A stretch of DNA of 63,083 nt, from NCBI RefSeq assembly GCF_029168335.1, contig NZ_JARGYC010000024.1, positions 1 through 63,083 on the forward strand. Reading direction: 5' to 3'. This DNA comes from Psychromarinibacter sediminicola (GTDB lineage Bacteria > Pseudomonadota > Alphaproteobacteria > Rhodobacterales > Rhodobacteraceae). Positions within the stretch are counted from its first letter, which is position 1. Each line of letters starts with the position of its first letter. The notes below the pieces were generated by a model. The model was not told the origin of the DNA and ran no database searches. It saw only the letters and a program-made list of their open reading frames with translations. This document shows positions 53,113-61,333 of this stretch, piece by piece. Made by a program: the position numbers and the translations under genes.

Positions 53113-54138
53113 TCACTCCGGCGGCATGTTCTCCGAAAGATACAGCTCTGCCGTCACCACCGGCGGAGTTCCCTTGGTCGCCGCAAGAACGGCGGCCTCG
53201 AACAGCGCGTCCGGATCCTGCGTGATCACCGCGTCCATCGTTCCGTCCGCCAGCATCGCGCGTGTGTCGCGGGTCAGCCCATGTCCGACGAAGGTGATGT
53301 CCTGTGCGCGCCCGCTCTCTCGCAGCGCCCGGCCGATCCCGTCGGACGACCCGCCGACGTTGTAGAGGCCGATGATGTCGGGATGCTTGTCGAGAAGCCG
53401 GCGGGTGTGCTGGTAGTTCTCGTCCCGGTCGTCGTGCCCCTCTCGGGTGGCGGACACCGAAAGGCCCGGGAACCGTTCCTCGACCAGCCCCAGAAAGCCG
53501 ACTTCGCGCTCCATGTGCGCGCGGTAGATCCGGCTGGCGGCGATGAGCGCGACGCGCCCCTCGCGTCCGCCGTTGAAACGCCCGAGGATCAGGGCGGCTG
53601 TGCGCCCGGCGGCGAAGTTGTCGATGCCGACATAGGCATGGCGGCGCGAGGTGGAGATGTCCGAGATGAAGGTGATCGCCTGCTTGCCGGAGGCGACGAT
53701 CTCGTCCGTGGCGGCGCGGACCTTCGGGTGGTCGATGGCCATGAAGATCACGCCATCGGCGCGTCGCGCGAAATGGCGGATCGAACGGGCGAGTTCGTCG
53801 GGGTCGAACCCGTCGATGAAATAGCTCTTCACCCGCGCATCGCGGCGGTTGCGCTCGACGAAGGCATGGGCGCGGTGGTTCACGAGGGCCAGATAGGGGT
53901 TCGTGCCGCGCGGCAACAGGAAGGCGAGGGTCAGCGGCTCGGACTCGCTGAGCCGTTCGACGTCGGAGGATGTCACGTAGCCCAGCGAGAAGGCGGCATC
54001 CAGAACGCGGCGCGAGGTGCTTTCGCGGACGGGCGTGCGGCGGTTCAGCACCCGGTCCACCGTGGCGGTGGAGACACCGGCAGCGCGGGCGATTTCGGGG
54101 ATCGTGGTCAAGCTGCGGCCGGCCCTCTCAGAAGACAT
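53113..54138 (-). CDS. LacI-family transcriptional regulator
   Basis: A 341-residue regulator. The N-terminal LacI HTH and hinge are clear: TTIPEIARAAGVSTATVDRV followed by LNRRTPVRESTSRRVLDAA. The remainder is a periplasmic-binding-protein-like ligand domain (LTLAFLLPRGTNPYLALVNH and RHAYVGIDNFAAGRTAALIL). These proteins usually repress sugar or acid-sugar catabolism. It is divergent from the TRAP/RLP/kinase operon and is its probable repressor. The ATG at 54138 is used; the preceding codon is TTG. No Shine-Dalgarno is visible; instead a 15-bp repeat covers the start region. Confidence 0.93.
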   Translation of the reverse strand: MSSERAGRSLTTIPEIARAAGVSTATVDRVLNRRTPVRESTSRRVLDAAFSLGYVTSSDVERLSESEPLTLAFLLPRGTNPYLALVNHRAHAFVERNRRDARVKSYFIDGFDPDELARSIRHFARRADGVIFMAIDHPKVRAATDEIVASGKQAITFISDISTSRRHAYVGIDNFAAGRTAALILGRFNGGREGRVALIAASRIYRAHMEREVGFLGLVEERFPGLSVSATREGHDDRDENYQHTRRLLDKHPDIIGLYNVGGSSDGIGRALRESGRAQDITFVGHGLTRDTRAMLADGTMDAVITQDPDALFEAAVLAATKGTPPVVTAELYLSENMPPE

Positions 54139-54244
54139 CAAAAACCATCATGATCGAACCCTGTATCGAAGCCGCGTTGCGAAATACTCTCGAAAGCATG
54201 GGTTTTTCTGGCGCCGCTGTAAAGCGCTCCATCAAAAACCATCA
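54136..54244. repeat. 15-bp direct repeat flanking the LacI/TRAP divergence
   Basis: CATCAAAAACCATCA occurs at 54136-54150, over the LacI start codon and leader, and again identically at 54230-54244, 17 nt before the TRAP binding-protein start. A reverse-oriented relative, CATGGGTTTTTCTGG, lies at 54197-54211. Two identical sites next to both start points are what an autoregulating LacI repressor with looping or dual-site binding would need. Confidence 0.6.
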
Positions 54245-54260
54245 CCCTGGGAGGAGATAC

Positions 54261-55271
54261 ATGCTCGACTTCATCACCAAGGCGCCGCTGCGCCGGACCG
54301 TCTCTGCCGTCGTGGTCGCCGCCAGCATGGCAGGCGCCGCCTACGCACAGGACATCACCCTGCGCTACGGACATATGAACGCGCCGAATTCCATTGCCGG
54401 CATGCAGGCGGACTGGCTGGCCGAGGCCATCGCCGAGAGGACCGACGGGGCCATCGAGGTGCAGGTCTTCCCGTCGTCGCAGCTCGGCAAGCTGCAGGAA
54501 CTGGCCGAGGGGGTGTCCACCGGCACCATCGCGCTGTCGCACAATACGGCCGGGGCCATCGGCTCGCTGCACCCGCCCTTCGCCGCCTTCGACACGCCGT
54601 ATTTGTATCGCGACGTGGATCACCTGATGAAGGTGGTGGATACCGACTCGCCGGTGATGCAGCAGCTCAACGAAGAGCTGATCGAGGCGGCCGGCGTGCG
54701 CGTGCTCTACGCCTTCTACTTCGGGGCGCGGAACCTGACGGCCGACCGGGCCATCAAGACGCCGGCCGACCTCGAGGGGGTCAAGATCCGCTCGATCCCG
54801 TTCCCGATCTACACCGCCGCGGTCGAGGGGCTCGGCGCCGTGCCGGTGCCGATCGACTGGTCCGAGGTGCCGACCGCGCTCGCGACCGGCGTCGTCTCCG
54901 GCCAGGAGAACCCGGTGAACGTGGCGGTGGCGCACAAGCTCTACGAGGTGCAAAGCCACATGATGGAGACCCGGCACATCGTCGCGGCCGAGGTCGTCCT
55001 GATCAACGAGGACACCTGGCAGGGCCTGTCGGACGAGCACAAGGCGGCGCTGCAGGCGGCGGCCGAGGAAGTGCGCCAGAAGGCGACCGAATACGTGATC
55101 GCCTCGGAGACCGAGGACAAGGCCAAGCTGGAAGAGCTGGGCATGACGATCATCGGCCCCGAGGACGGGCTGGATGTCGAGGCCTTCCGCGCCTCGGTCG
55201 AAGAGCGCATCGACGCGGAGTTCGGCGACCAGTACGGCGACTTCTACGAGCAGGTCGAAGCCGTCGAGTGA
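54261..55271 (+). CDS. TRAP transporter substrate-binding protein, DctP family
   Basis: A 336-residue periplasmic protein; signal peptide ends near GAAYAQ-DITLR. ITLRYGHMNAPNSIAGMQAD, QVFPSSQLGKLQELAEGVST and the conserved Arg in GVKIRSIP (Arg177), which forms the carboxylate salt bridge in DctP proteins, are present, so the ligand is expected to be a carboxylate such as a sugar acid. GGGAGGAG stands 7 nt before the ATG. The downstream acid-sugar kinase and RuBisCO-like protein point to an apionate-, isoapionate- or other branched aldonate ligand (inference). Confidence 0.94.
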   Translation: MLDFITKAPLRRTVSAVVVAASMAGAAYAQDITLRYGHMNAPNSIAGMQADWLAEAIAERTDGAIEVQVFPSSQLGKLQELAEGVSTGTIALSHNTAGAIGSLHPPFAAFDTPYLYRDVDHLMKVVDTDSPVMQQLNEELIEAAGVRVLYAFYFGARNLTADRAIKTPADLEGVKIRSIPFPIYTAAVEGLGAVPVPIDWSEVPTALATGVVSGQENPVNVAVAHKLYEVQSHMMETRHIVAAEVVLINEDTWQGLSDEHKAALQAAAEEVRQKATEYVIASETEDKAKLEELGMTIIGPEDGLDVEAFRASVEERIDAEFGDQYGDFYEQVEAVE

Positions 55272-55302
55272 TCGACGGCCGCCGGGGGAGGAGAGCGAAG
55301 CG

Positions 55303-55806
55303 ATGGCCGAGACCGGTGTGATCGCCACCCTGCGTGGGGCACTCGGTGCCGTCGCCCGGGCCGGGCTCTGGATCTCTGTCCTGCTGCTGGTGGCGATCTC
55401 CGCGCTGGTGGCAGGGCAGGTCGTGGCCCGGAACGTCTTTTCCCTCGGTCTGCCCTGGGCGGACGAGCTGGCGCGGTGGTTCGGCATCGCGCTCGTCTAC
55501 CTGACCATTCCGCACCTTCTCGACCGCGGTTCCCACATCGCGGTCGAATTCCTGCCGGACCGACTCGCCGGCAAGGCGCGGGCGGCGGTTCTGGCGGTGT
55601 CGGACCTGTCCGTTGCGGCCTTCGCCGGGATCAGCCTGGTCGCATTCGCCGGCTTTCTGGACCGCGCGGCGCGGTTCAAGACGCCGGCGCTGGGGATCCC
55701 GAACATGATCTTCTACATCCCTGCGCTTCTGGGGATCGTCCTTTTGGGACTGGTCGCGATCCTGCGGCTGGCCGAACTCGTGCGCGGAGGCGAACGGCGC
55801 GCATGA
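55303..55806 (+). CDS. TRAP transporter small permease, DctQ family
   Basis: A 167-residue membrane protein with four helices. ARNVFSLGLPWADELARWFG with the following ALVYLTIPHLLDRGSHIAVE is the typical DctQ core. It overlaps the large subunit gene by 4 nt and follows the binding-protein gene by 31 nt, with GGGGGAGGAG upstream. Confidence 0.93.
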   Translation: MAETGVIATLRGALGAVARAGLWISVLLLVAISALVAGQVVARNVFSLGLPWADELARWFGIALVYLTIPHLLDRGSHIAVEFLPDRLAGKARAAVLAVSDLSVAAFAGISLVAFAGFLDRAARFKTPALGIPNMIFYIPALLGIVLLGLVAILRLAELVRGGERRA

Positions 55807-57080
55807 CCCTGACGCTTCTGCTTCTCTTCGGTGCCGGGCTGGTCCTGGGCGTGCCGGTCGCGGTCTGCCTCGGCCTGTCCTCGGCGATCACGATCCTGAT
55901 CCATGACCTGCCGCTGAACGTGCTGGCGCAGCGCAGCGTGAACGCGCTCGACTCGACGCCGCTCTTGGCGGTGCCCCTGTTCATCTTCGCCGCCACGCTG
56001 CTGAGCGCCACGGGCGTCACCAATCACCTGTTCGAGCTGATGCGGATGATCGTCGGCCGGCTGCGGGGCGGGGTGGCGCAGGTCAACGTCCTGGTCAGCC
56101 TGGTGTTCTCCGGCATGTCCGGCGCGGCGCTCGCCGATATCGGCGCGCTGGGCGGCATCCAGATCAAGATGATGTCCGAGCAGGGCTATTCCAAGCGCTT
56201 CGCCGCGGGCATCACCATCGCGGCGGCCACGATCGGTCCGATCTTTCCGCCCTCGATCCCGCTGATCATCTTCGCCACCGCGGCCGAGACCTCTGCCGTG
56301 CGCGCGCTTTTGGCCGGCGTGGTGCCGGCGCTCGTCGTGACCGTGGCGCTGATGATCCAGATCGCGGTGATGGCGCGGCTGCGCGATCTGCCGCGCGACA
56401 CGGTGAGGCCGTCGGCCGCGGCCTTCGCCCGCAAGTTCACGATTTCCCTGCCGGCGCTGCTGGCCCCTGTCCTGATGATCGCCGGTCTGCTGAGCGGGTA
56501 CTTCGGCCCGACCGAGGTGGCCGGGGTGATCGTGGCCTATTCCGTGCTGATCGGCATCGTCGTCTATCGCACGCTGACGCCGCGGCGCTTCTTCACCGCC
56601 GCTGTCGAAACGGTCGAGGCCACGGCCAACATCCTGTTCGTCGTGGCGACCGCGGCGCTCTTCGCCTGGGTGCTGACGATCGGTCGGGTGCCGGCGCTGG
56701 CGGGCGAGTGGCTTCTGGGCGTGTCCAGCGACCCGCTGGTCCTGCTGCTGATCCTGAACGTGGTTCTGCTGGTCGCCGGCATGTTCCTGGAATCCATCGC
56801 CGCGATCCTGATCATCGCGCCCATCGTCGCGCCGACGATGCTGCTGGCGGGCGTGCCGCCGGAACAGCTGGGCGTCGTCTTTGTCCTGAACCTGATGATC
56901 GGCCTGCTGACGCCGCCTATCGGCATGAGCCTCTACATGGTGTCGGTCATCACCAAGATGGACTTCAGCGAAGTGGTGCGCGGCGTGCTGCCCTTCTACA
57001 TCCCCCTTTTCGTGGCGCTGGCCGTGGTGACGCTCTTTCCCGGGCTCTCCACCTGGCTGCCCGAACTCATCATGAATTGA
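55803..57080 (+). CDS. TRAP transporter large permease, DctM family
   Basis: A 425-residue membrane protein with 12-13 helices. VPLFIFAATLLSATGVTNHL, VFSGMSGAALADIGALGGI, IGPIFPPSIPLIIFATAAET and LNLMIGLLTPPIGMSLYMVS are DctM hallmarks. It couples substrate uptake to a sodium gradient in characterised family members. It ends 7 nt before the VOC gene. Confidence 0.95.
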   Translation: MTLTLLLLFGAGLVLGVPVAVCLGLSSAITILIHDLPLNVLAQRSVNALDSTPLLAVPLFIFAATLLSATGVTNHLFELMRMIVGRLRGGVAQVNVLVSLVFSGMSGAALADIGALGGIQIKMMSEQGYSKRFAAGITIAAATIGPIFPPSIPLIIFATAAETSAVRALLAGVVPALVVTVALMIQIAVMARLRDLPRDTVRPSAAAFARKFTISLPALLAPVLMIAGLLSGYFGPTEVAGVIVAYSVLIGIVVYRTLTPRRFFTAAVETVEATANILFVVATAALFAWVLTIGRVPALAGEWLLGVSSDPLVLLLILNVVLLVAGMFLESIAAILIIAPIVAPTMLLAGVPPEQLGVVFVLNLMIGLLTPPIGMSLYMVSVITKMDFSEVVRGVLPFYIPLFVALAVVTLFPGLSTWLPELIMN

Positions 57081-57087
57081 GGTACCC

Positions 57088-57624
57088 ATGAGCAGACTTC
57101 TCGGCGAAATCCGCCAGCTTGGCTATGTCGTGCCGGATATCGAGGCGGCGATGGACCACTGGTCCCGCGTGATGGGGGTGGGCCCGTTCTTCTACAACCC
57201 GCGCGTGCCGATCGAGGGGTATCACTACGGCGGCGAGCCCTTCGAGGTGGAGAATTCCGTGGCGCTCGCGAATTCCGGGTTCATACAAATCGAACTGATC
57301 CAGACGCGGAACGACGCCCCCTCGATGTACCGCGATTTCATGCAGGCCGGGAACATGGGGCTGCAGCACGTGGCTTTCTGGACAAAGGCGTTCGACGACG
57401 ATCTCGCTCTCATGCGGAAGCAGGGGTTCAAGGTACAGATGGAAGGCTGCGTGGGCGAGAACGGGCGTTTCGTTTATTTCGACCGCGAGGCGCATCCGGG
57501 CACGGTGATCGAGCTGTCGGAGGTCGTCGGACCCAAGGGCCGCATGTTCGAGATGATCCGCGCCGCCAGCGAAGGCTGGGACGGATCCGATCCCGTCCGT
57601 CCCTTCCCGTCGCTCGAGGCCTGA
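57088..57624 (+). CDS. VOC-superfamily (glyoxalase/epimerase-like) protein
   Basis: A 178-residue protein with two beta-alpha-beta-beta-beta units typical of the vicinal-oxygen-chelate fold. RQLGYVVPDIEAAMDHWSRV at the N-terminus and GLQHVAFWTKAFDDDLALM in the second half each supply a likely metal ligand (His in HVAFW), with Glu in GTVIELSEV as a third. It resembles methylmalonyl-CoA epimerase and glyoxalase relatives, so it may epimerise or isomerise an alpha-oxy acid. It lies between the TRAP importer and the RLP gene (1-nt gap to the latter), suggesting a step just before or after the RLP. Not part of the apionate pathway as I know it. Confidence 0.84.
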   Translation: MSRLLGEIRQLGYVVPDIEAAMDHWSRVMGVGPFFYNPRVPIEGYHYGGEPFEVENSVALANSGFIQIELIQTRNDAPSMYRDFMQAGNMGLQHVAFWTKAFDDDLALMRKQGFKVQMEGCVGENGRFVYFDREAHPGTVIELSEVVGPKGRMFEMIRAASEGWDGSDPVRPFPSLEA

Positions 57625-57625
57625 G

Positions 57626-58882
57626 ATGATCGGCGCCCGCTATCTTCTGGAGACGCCGCTCGACCCCGAAAAGGTCGCGGCGATGATGGCCGGAGAGCAG
57701 AGCGCGGGCACCTTCGTCCGCGTTCCGGGAGAGACGGACGAACTCCGCGAGCGCCATGGCGCGCGGGTAAGATCGGTGCGGGTGGTGGAGGAGCGCGATG
57801 CGCCGACGCTGTCGAGCGCCTACCTTGAGCGCAAGGGCCAGGCCGGTCTCTGGCGTCGTGCGGAAGTGGAAATCGACTACCCCGAGGAGAATGTCGGCGC
57901 CAACCTGCCCACTCTTGCCGCGGTGGTCGCCGGCAACCTGTTCGACCTCGGCGAGATCACGGCGCTGAAACTCATGGACGTGACGGTCACGCCGGACTAC
58001 CGCGCGCGTTTCGCGCGTCCGGCCTGCGGGATCGCGGGCACGCGCAAGGCGCTCGGCGTGGACGAGCGCCCGCTGTTCGGCACGATCATCAAGCCGAATA
58101 TCGGCATGTCGCCGGATGAGATCGCGGCACTGGTGAAGACCCTCTGCGAGGCCGGAGTGGACTTCATCAAGGACGACGAGATCGTGGGCAACCCCGCCTG
58201 CGCGCCGGTGGCCGAGCGGGTTTCGGCGGTGATGGATGTGGTGCGGCGCCACCGCGACAAGACCGGCCGGAGCGTCATGATCGCGTTCAACGTCACCGAC
58301 GAGGTGGACGCGATGCGCCGACATGCCGATCACGTCGCGGCCGAGGGCGGCAGCTGTGTGATGGCCTCGCTGAACTGGTGCGGGCTCTCGGGTATCGAGA
58401 CGCTGCGCCGGCACACGCCGCTTGCGATTCACGGGCACCGCAACGGCTTCGGCGCTTTCGGCCGCCACCCCGCGCTCGGCATCGCCTTCCCGGCCTGGCA
58501 GGTCCTGTACCGGCTCGCCGGCGTCGATCACCTGCACGTGCATGGCATGGGCGGCAAGTTCGCGGACCCGACCGAAGAGGTGGCGGACGCCGCACGCCGC
58601 TGCCTGACGCCGCTGGGCGACACGGACGACCGGGTGATGCCGGTGTTCTCGTCGGGGCAATGGGCCGGCACGCTCGGGCTGACCTACGACCGGATCGGGC
58701 AGGCGCGCGACTTCATGTTCCTGGCCGGAGGCGGCATCCTCGCGCATCCCGACGGGCCGGGCGGCGGCGTCGAGAGCCTGCGCGCCGCGTGGGAGGCGGT
58801 GTCGGCCGGCGCGGATCTGTCCGAGCATGCCCGCCGGTCGAAGGCGCTCGCGATGGCGCTCGAAACCTTCGGCGGGCGCTGA
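57626..58882 (+). CDS. RuBisCO-like protein (form IV; OiaX-like candidate)
   Basis: A 418-residue RuBisCO large-subunit homologue. Active-site equivalents kept: Asn104 (GNLF), Lys156 (IIKPN), the carbamylated-Lys/metal block Lys182, Asp184, Glu185 (FIKDDE), His271-Arg272 (HGHRNG), His304, Lys311 (HVHGMGGK), Ser343 (SSGQ) and the phosphate loop GGGILAHPDG (368-377). Lys177 of true RuBisCO is Asn158, so CO2 fixation is not expected. An acid-sugar kinase gene follows at once, as in D-apionate clusters, where the RLP OiaX cleaves 3-oxo-isoapionate 4-phosphate (transcarboxylase/hydrolase). An MtnW-type enolase role is possible but no methionine-salvage genes are nearby. Confidence 0.88.
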   Translation: MIGARYLLETPLDPEKVAAMMAGEQSAGTFVRVPGETDELRERHGARVRSVRVVEERDAPTLSSAYLERKGQAGLWRRAEVEIDYPEENVGANLPTLAAVVAGNLFDLGEITALKLMDVTVTPDYRARFARPACGIAGTRKALGVDERPLFGTIIKPNIGMSPDEIAALVKTLCEAGVDFIKDDEIVGNPACAPVAERVSAVMDVVRRHRDKTGRSVMIAFNVTDEVDAMRRHADHVAAEGGSCVMASLNWCGLSGIETLRRHTPLAIHGHRNGFGAFGRHPALGIAFPAWQVLYRLAGVDHLHVHGMGGKFADPTEEVADAARRCLTPLGDTDDRVMPVFSSGQWAGTLGLTYDRIGQARDFMFLAGGGILAHPDGPGGGVESLRAAWEAVSAGADLSEHARRSKALAMALETFGGR

Positions 58883-58884
58883 CC

Positions 58885-60126
58885 GTGCCGCCCGCCTATG
58901 TCTTCGTCGCCGACGACTTTACCGGCGCGACCGACACGCTGGCGACGCTGGCGCGGGCCGGCCGGTCCGTGCGGCTGTTCCTCGACGTCCCGTCGCCGGA
59001 CGAGGTGCAGGGGCTCGACGCCTTCGGCATCGCGACCGGGGCGCGTGCGCTGGACAACGAGCGCCTCGACGCGCTGATGGAGCGGATCGGCAACCGCCTT
59101 GCGCCGCATCGGCCCGACATCCTGCACCTCAAGATCTGTTCCACCTTCGACAGTTCGCCCACGACCGGCAACTTCGCCCGCAGCATGGCGGCCTTGTCCC
59201 GGGCCACGGGCATCGCGCGGCAAGCCATTGTCGGGGGGCAGCCGAGCCTCGGGCGCTACTGCATCTTCGGTCATCTGTTCGCGCGGGCCGCCGACGGCGG
59301 GGTGCATCGGATCGACCGCCACCCGGTCATGCGGGTCCATCCCGTCACGCCGATGACGGAAAGCGATCTGGCGTTGCACTTCGCCGGGCTCGGCGGCGCC
59401 CGTCCGGCGCGTGTCGATCATTCGTCCCTGAACGCGGATGCGCCGTGGTCGGAGTCAGGCCCGGTGCTTTTCGACGCGCTGGAGGCGGACGACATCGAAA
59501 GGATCGGAAGGCATTTGCGCCGGGCGGCGCCGGTTCTTGCGGCCGGCGCGAGCAGCGTCGCGGAGGCCGTTATGGGGGCGGCGGCGCCACGCCCTGTCGC
59601 CAGACAGCGGCTGAGAGCGCCGGTCCTCGCCTTCGCCGGAAGCCGCTCCGCGGTCAGTGCGGAACAGGTGGCCAGGGCCGGCGCGTTCGCGCGCCTCCCC
59701 GTTCCGCCCCGGTCGCTTCTCGACCCCACGGAGCACCGGACAATCGGGGCCGAGGCGGCCGCAGCCCTGGCCAGCGGCCAGCACGTCCTTCTGTCTCTCG
59801 AAGACACCACAGGGGACGCCAACGCGCCGCACGAGTTGGCGCGCCTGTCCGCAGACCTCGTCTCCGACATCCTGGGCGGCGGCGACGCCGGGGCGCTTCT
59901 CGTTGCCGGCGGCGACACGTCCAGCGCCATCCTGCGGCGTCTGGCGCCTCATGCCATCGCCTACGAGGGCGACATCGACCCCGGTGTCTCCCTGTGCAGG
60001 GCCGATTTCGAGGACGCGCCGTCCTTGCCGATCGTGCTGAAGGGGGGGCAGGTGGGCAAGCTGTCGCTGTTCGACGACATCGTCGGGCAGGTCCTTTGCT
60101 TTGCGCCCGGGCGCAAGACACAGTAG
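58885..60126 (+). CDS. DUF1537 four-carbon acid sugar kinase family protein (OiaK-like candidate)
   Basis: A 413-residue cytoplasmic kinase. The N-terminal substrate domain starts YVFVADDFTGATDTLATLAR; the ADDFTGA motif is diagnostic. The C-terminal nucleotide domain contains LLVAGGDTSSAILRRL and the Gly-rich VLKGGQVGKLSLFDDI. Family members phosphorylate erythronate, threonate, denominate or 3-oxo-isoapionate. A GTG 2 nt after the RLP stop is the only sensible start. Its pairing with the RLP suggests it makes the phosphorylated substrate that the RLP cleaves. It is the last gene of the TRAP/VOC/RLP operon. Confidence 0.88.
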   Translation: MPPAYVFVADDFTGATDTLATLARAGRSVRLFLDVPSPDEVQGLDAFGIATGARALDNERLDALMERIGNRLAPHRPDILHLKICSTFDSSPTTGNFARSMAALSRATGIARQAIVGGQPSLGRYCIFGHLFARAADGGVHRIDRHPVMRVHPVTPMTESDLALHFAGLGGARPARVDHSSLNADAPWSESGPVLFDALEADDIERIGRHLRRAAPVLAAGASSVAEAVMGAAAPRPVARQRLRAPVLAFAGSRSAVSAEQVARAGAFARLPVPPRSLLDPTEHRTIGAEAAAALASGQHVLLSLEDTTGDANAPHELARLSADLVSDILGGGDAGALLVAGGDTSSAILRRLAPHAIAYEGDIDPGVSLCRADFEDAPSLPIVLKGGQVGKLSLFDDIVGQVLCFAPGRKTQ

Positions 60127-60399
60127 CCGGACGCTGAGCGCCGGGCGCAGGGCCAGCTCTGCAAACACCCGCATCGCATCTCAAATGCGACTGTGTCGCG
60201 TCCTATGGGGATGGGTCGGGCAGGGGCGAAAGGCGCGAGAGATCGGTATTCCGTGTCATGACATGATCTTCCTGGCGGTCTCGGCCGCCGATTGTCAGGG
60301 CGTCAGGTCGCCCGGAGATCACGCACGGAATTTCACGACCAACAACCGAATCCGTCATGTCAGTCAAACAGGCGGATGATGTTCGCGGAAGGACGTGTA
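60127..60399. other. Convergent gap after the kinase
   Basis: Part of a 310-nt gap between the kinase and the minus-strand binding-protein gene. It holds a perfect 10-bp palindrome TGTCATGACA at 60254-60263 and a weak GCAT-N5-ATGC dyad near 60178. A short minus-strand frame here has no recognisable content. I see no gene. Confidence 0.35.
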
Positions 60400-60428
60400 T
60401 GTGCTCCGGGCGGAAAGCCCGGAGCACA
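60400..60428 (-). terminator. 12-bp hairpin after the amino-acid-type binding-protein gene
   Basis: TGTGCTCCGGGC / GCCCGGAGCACA, perfect over 12 bp with a 5-nt loop, starting 8 nt after the minus-strand stop. No T-run follows, but the stem is very stable. It may serve the convergent kinase operon too. Confidence 0.75.
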
Positions 60429-60436
60429 CGGGTGTT

Positions 60437-61297
60437 TTAGGGATTGATCTCGATCGACTCCAGGGCGAGCGCGCCGACATCGTACTTGTCCAGGATTTCC
60501 TGGTAGGTGCCGTTCTCGACGAGTTGATCCAGGGCGCCGTCAATCGCCTCGGCGAGGTCGGAATGCGCCTTGCCCGTTGCGATGGTCAGGTTGCCGGTTT
60601 TCCAGTTGTCGCCTTCCATGTTGACCAGCTTGGCCTGGCCGTCCAGCGCCACGATGATCGCCGTAAGCTCGACCGCCGTGTGAAGCCAGGCGTCGACGGC
60701 GCCCGATTGGAACGCGGCGAGCACGCCGGCATTGCCGGAGTATTGCTGGATGGTCAGTTTCTCCAGCCCGGCCTCTTCGCAGCGGTCCGCAGCACCGTTG
60801 GCCAGCTCGACGAACCAGCTTGCCTGAACCGCGCCGACGCGCTTTCCGCACAGCGTGGTGTCGTCGCTGGTAATGTCGGTGTTGTCCACAGGGACCAGAA
60901 CGGAAATGGCATCCTTGATGTACGGCATCATGTTCAGGATTTCCTTGCGCTCTTCGCGGAAGCTGATCATCCCCATGGACAGGTCGATCGCACCGCTTTG
61001 CAGGCCGGGAATGATCCCTGGCCACTGCATGTCGCGGAAATCGAAGGTGACGCCCAGGATCGGTTCCATGGCGTGCGCCAGTTCCACGGCGACACCCGTC
61101 AGTTCGTTATCCTCGAGATAGACGTGCGGCGGGATCGTGCGCGGCGCACCCACCTTGATGACTCCCGATTCCACGATTTGTTCGGGGAGCTTGGCAACCA
61201 GGTCCGCATCCGGTTCCGCCACGGCGGCGGTCTGCCATGTGCCGGCAATCAAAGCACCGATTGCAAGCGCCCCCATCTTGTTTATTGTGTTTAGCAT
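60437..61297 (-). CDS. Transporter substrate-binding protein, family 3 (amino-acid type), without permease genes here
   Basis: A 286-residue periplasmic protein; signal peptide ends near TAAVA-EPDAD. GVIKVGAPRTIPPHVYLEDN, LTGVAVELAHAMEPILGVTF, and WPGIIPGLQSGAIDLSMGMI are standard SBP_bac_3 features, and a cysteine pair (LCGKRVG and RCEEAGL) may form a disulfide. Ligands are polar amino acids, opines or small acids. The ATG at 61297 has GGGAG 7 nt upstream. No permease or ATPase is adjacent within the window; the gene stands alone between two hairpins. It shares direction with the FAA-hydrolase-family gene but is separated by 380 nt with a terminator, so it is probably transcribed alone. Confidence 0.88.
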   Translation of the reverse strand: MLNTINKMGALAIGALIAGTWQTAAVAEPDADLVAKLPEQIVESGVIKVGAPRTIPPHVYLEDNELTGVAVELAHAMEPILGVTFDFRDMQWPGIIPGLQSGAIDLSMGMISFREERKEILNMMPYIKDAISVLVPVDNTDITSDDTTLCGKRVGAVQASWFVELANGAADRCEEAGLEKLTIQQYSGNAGVLAAFQSGAVDAWLHTAVELTAIIVALDGQAKLVNMEGDNWKTGNLTIATGKAHSDLAEAIDGALDQLVENGTYQEILDKYDVGALALESIEINP

Positions 61298-61333
61298 CGT
61301 AATCTCCCTTGCTTGGCTGGGCTTTTGTCCCAA

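Noticed and set aside
52868-53365. 165-residue plus-strand frame antisense to the end of the LacI gene
   Set aside because: Its 3' half is antisense to the conserved LacI C-terminus and the 5' half has no motif.
57626-58882. Functional CO2-fixing RuBisCO
   Set aside because: Lys177 equivalent is Asn, length is short of form I/II/III, there is no phosphoribulokinase or other Calvin gene, and an acid-sugar kinase is adjacent; a RuBisCO-like protein is the better call.
60203-60427. 74-residue minus-strand frame in the convergent gap after the kinase
   Set aside because: It runs through the strong 12-bp hairpin, has no ribosome site and no recognisable similarity.
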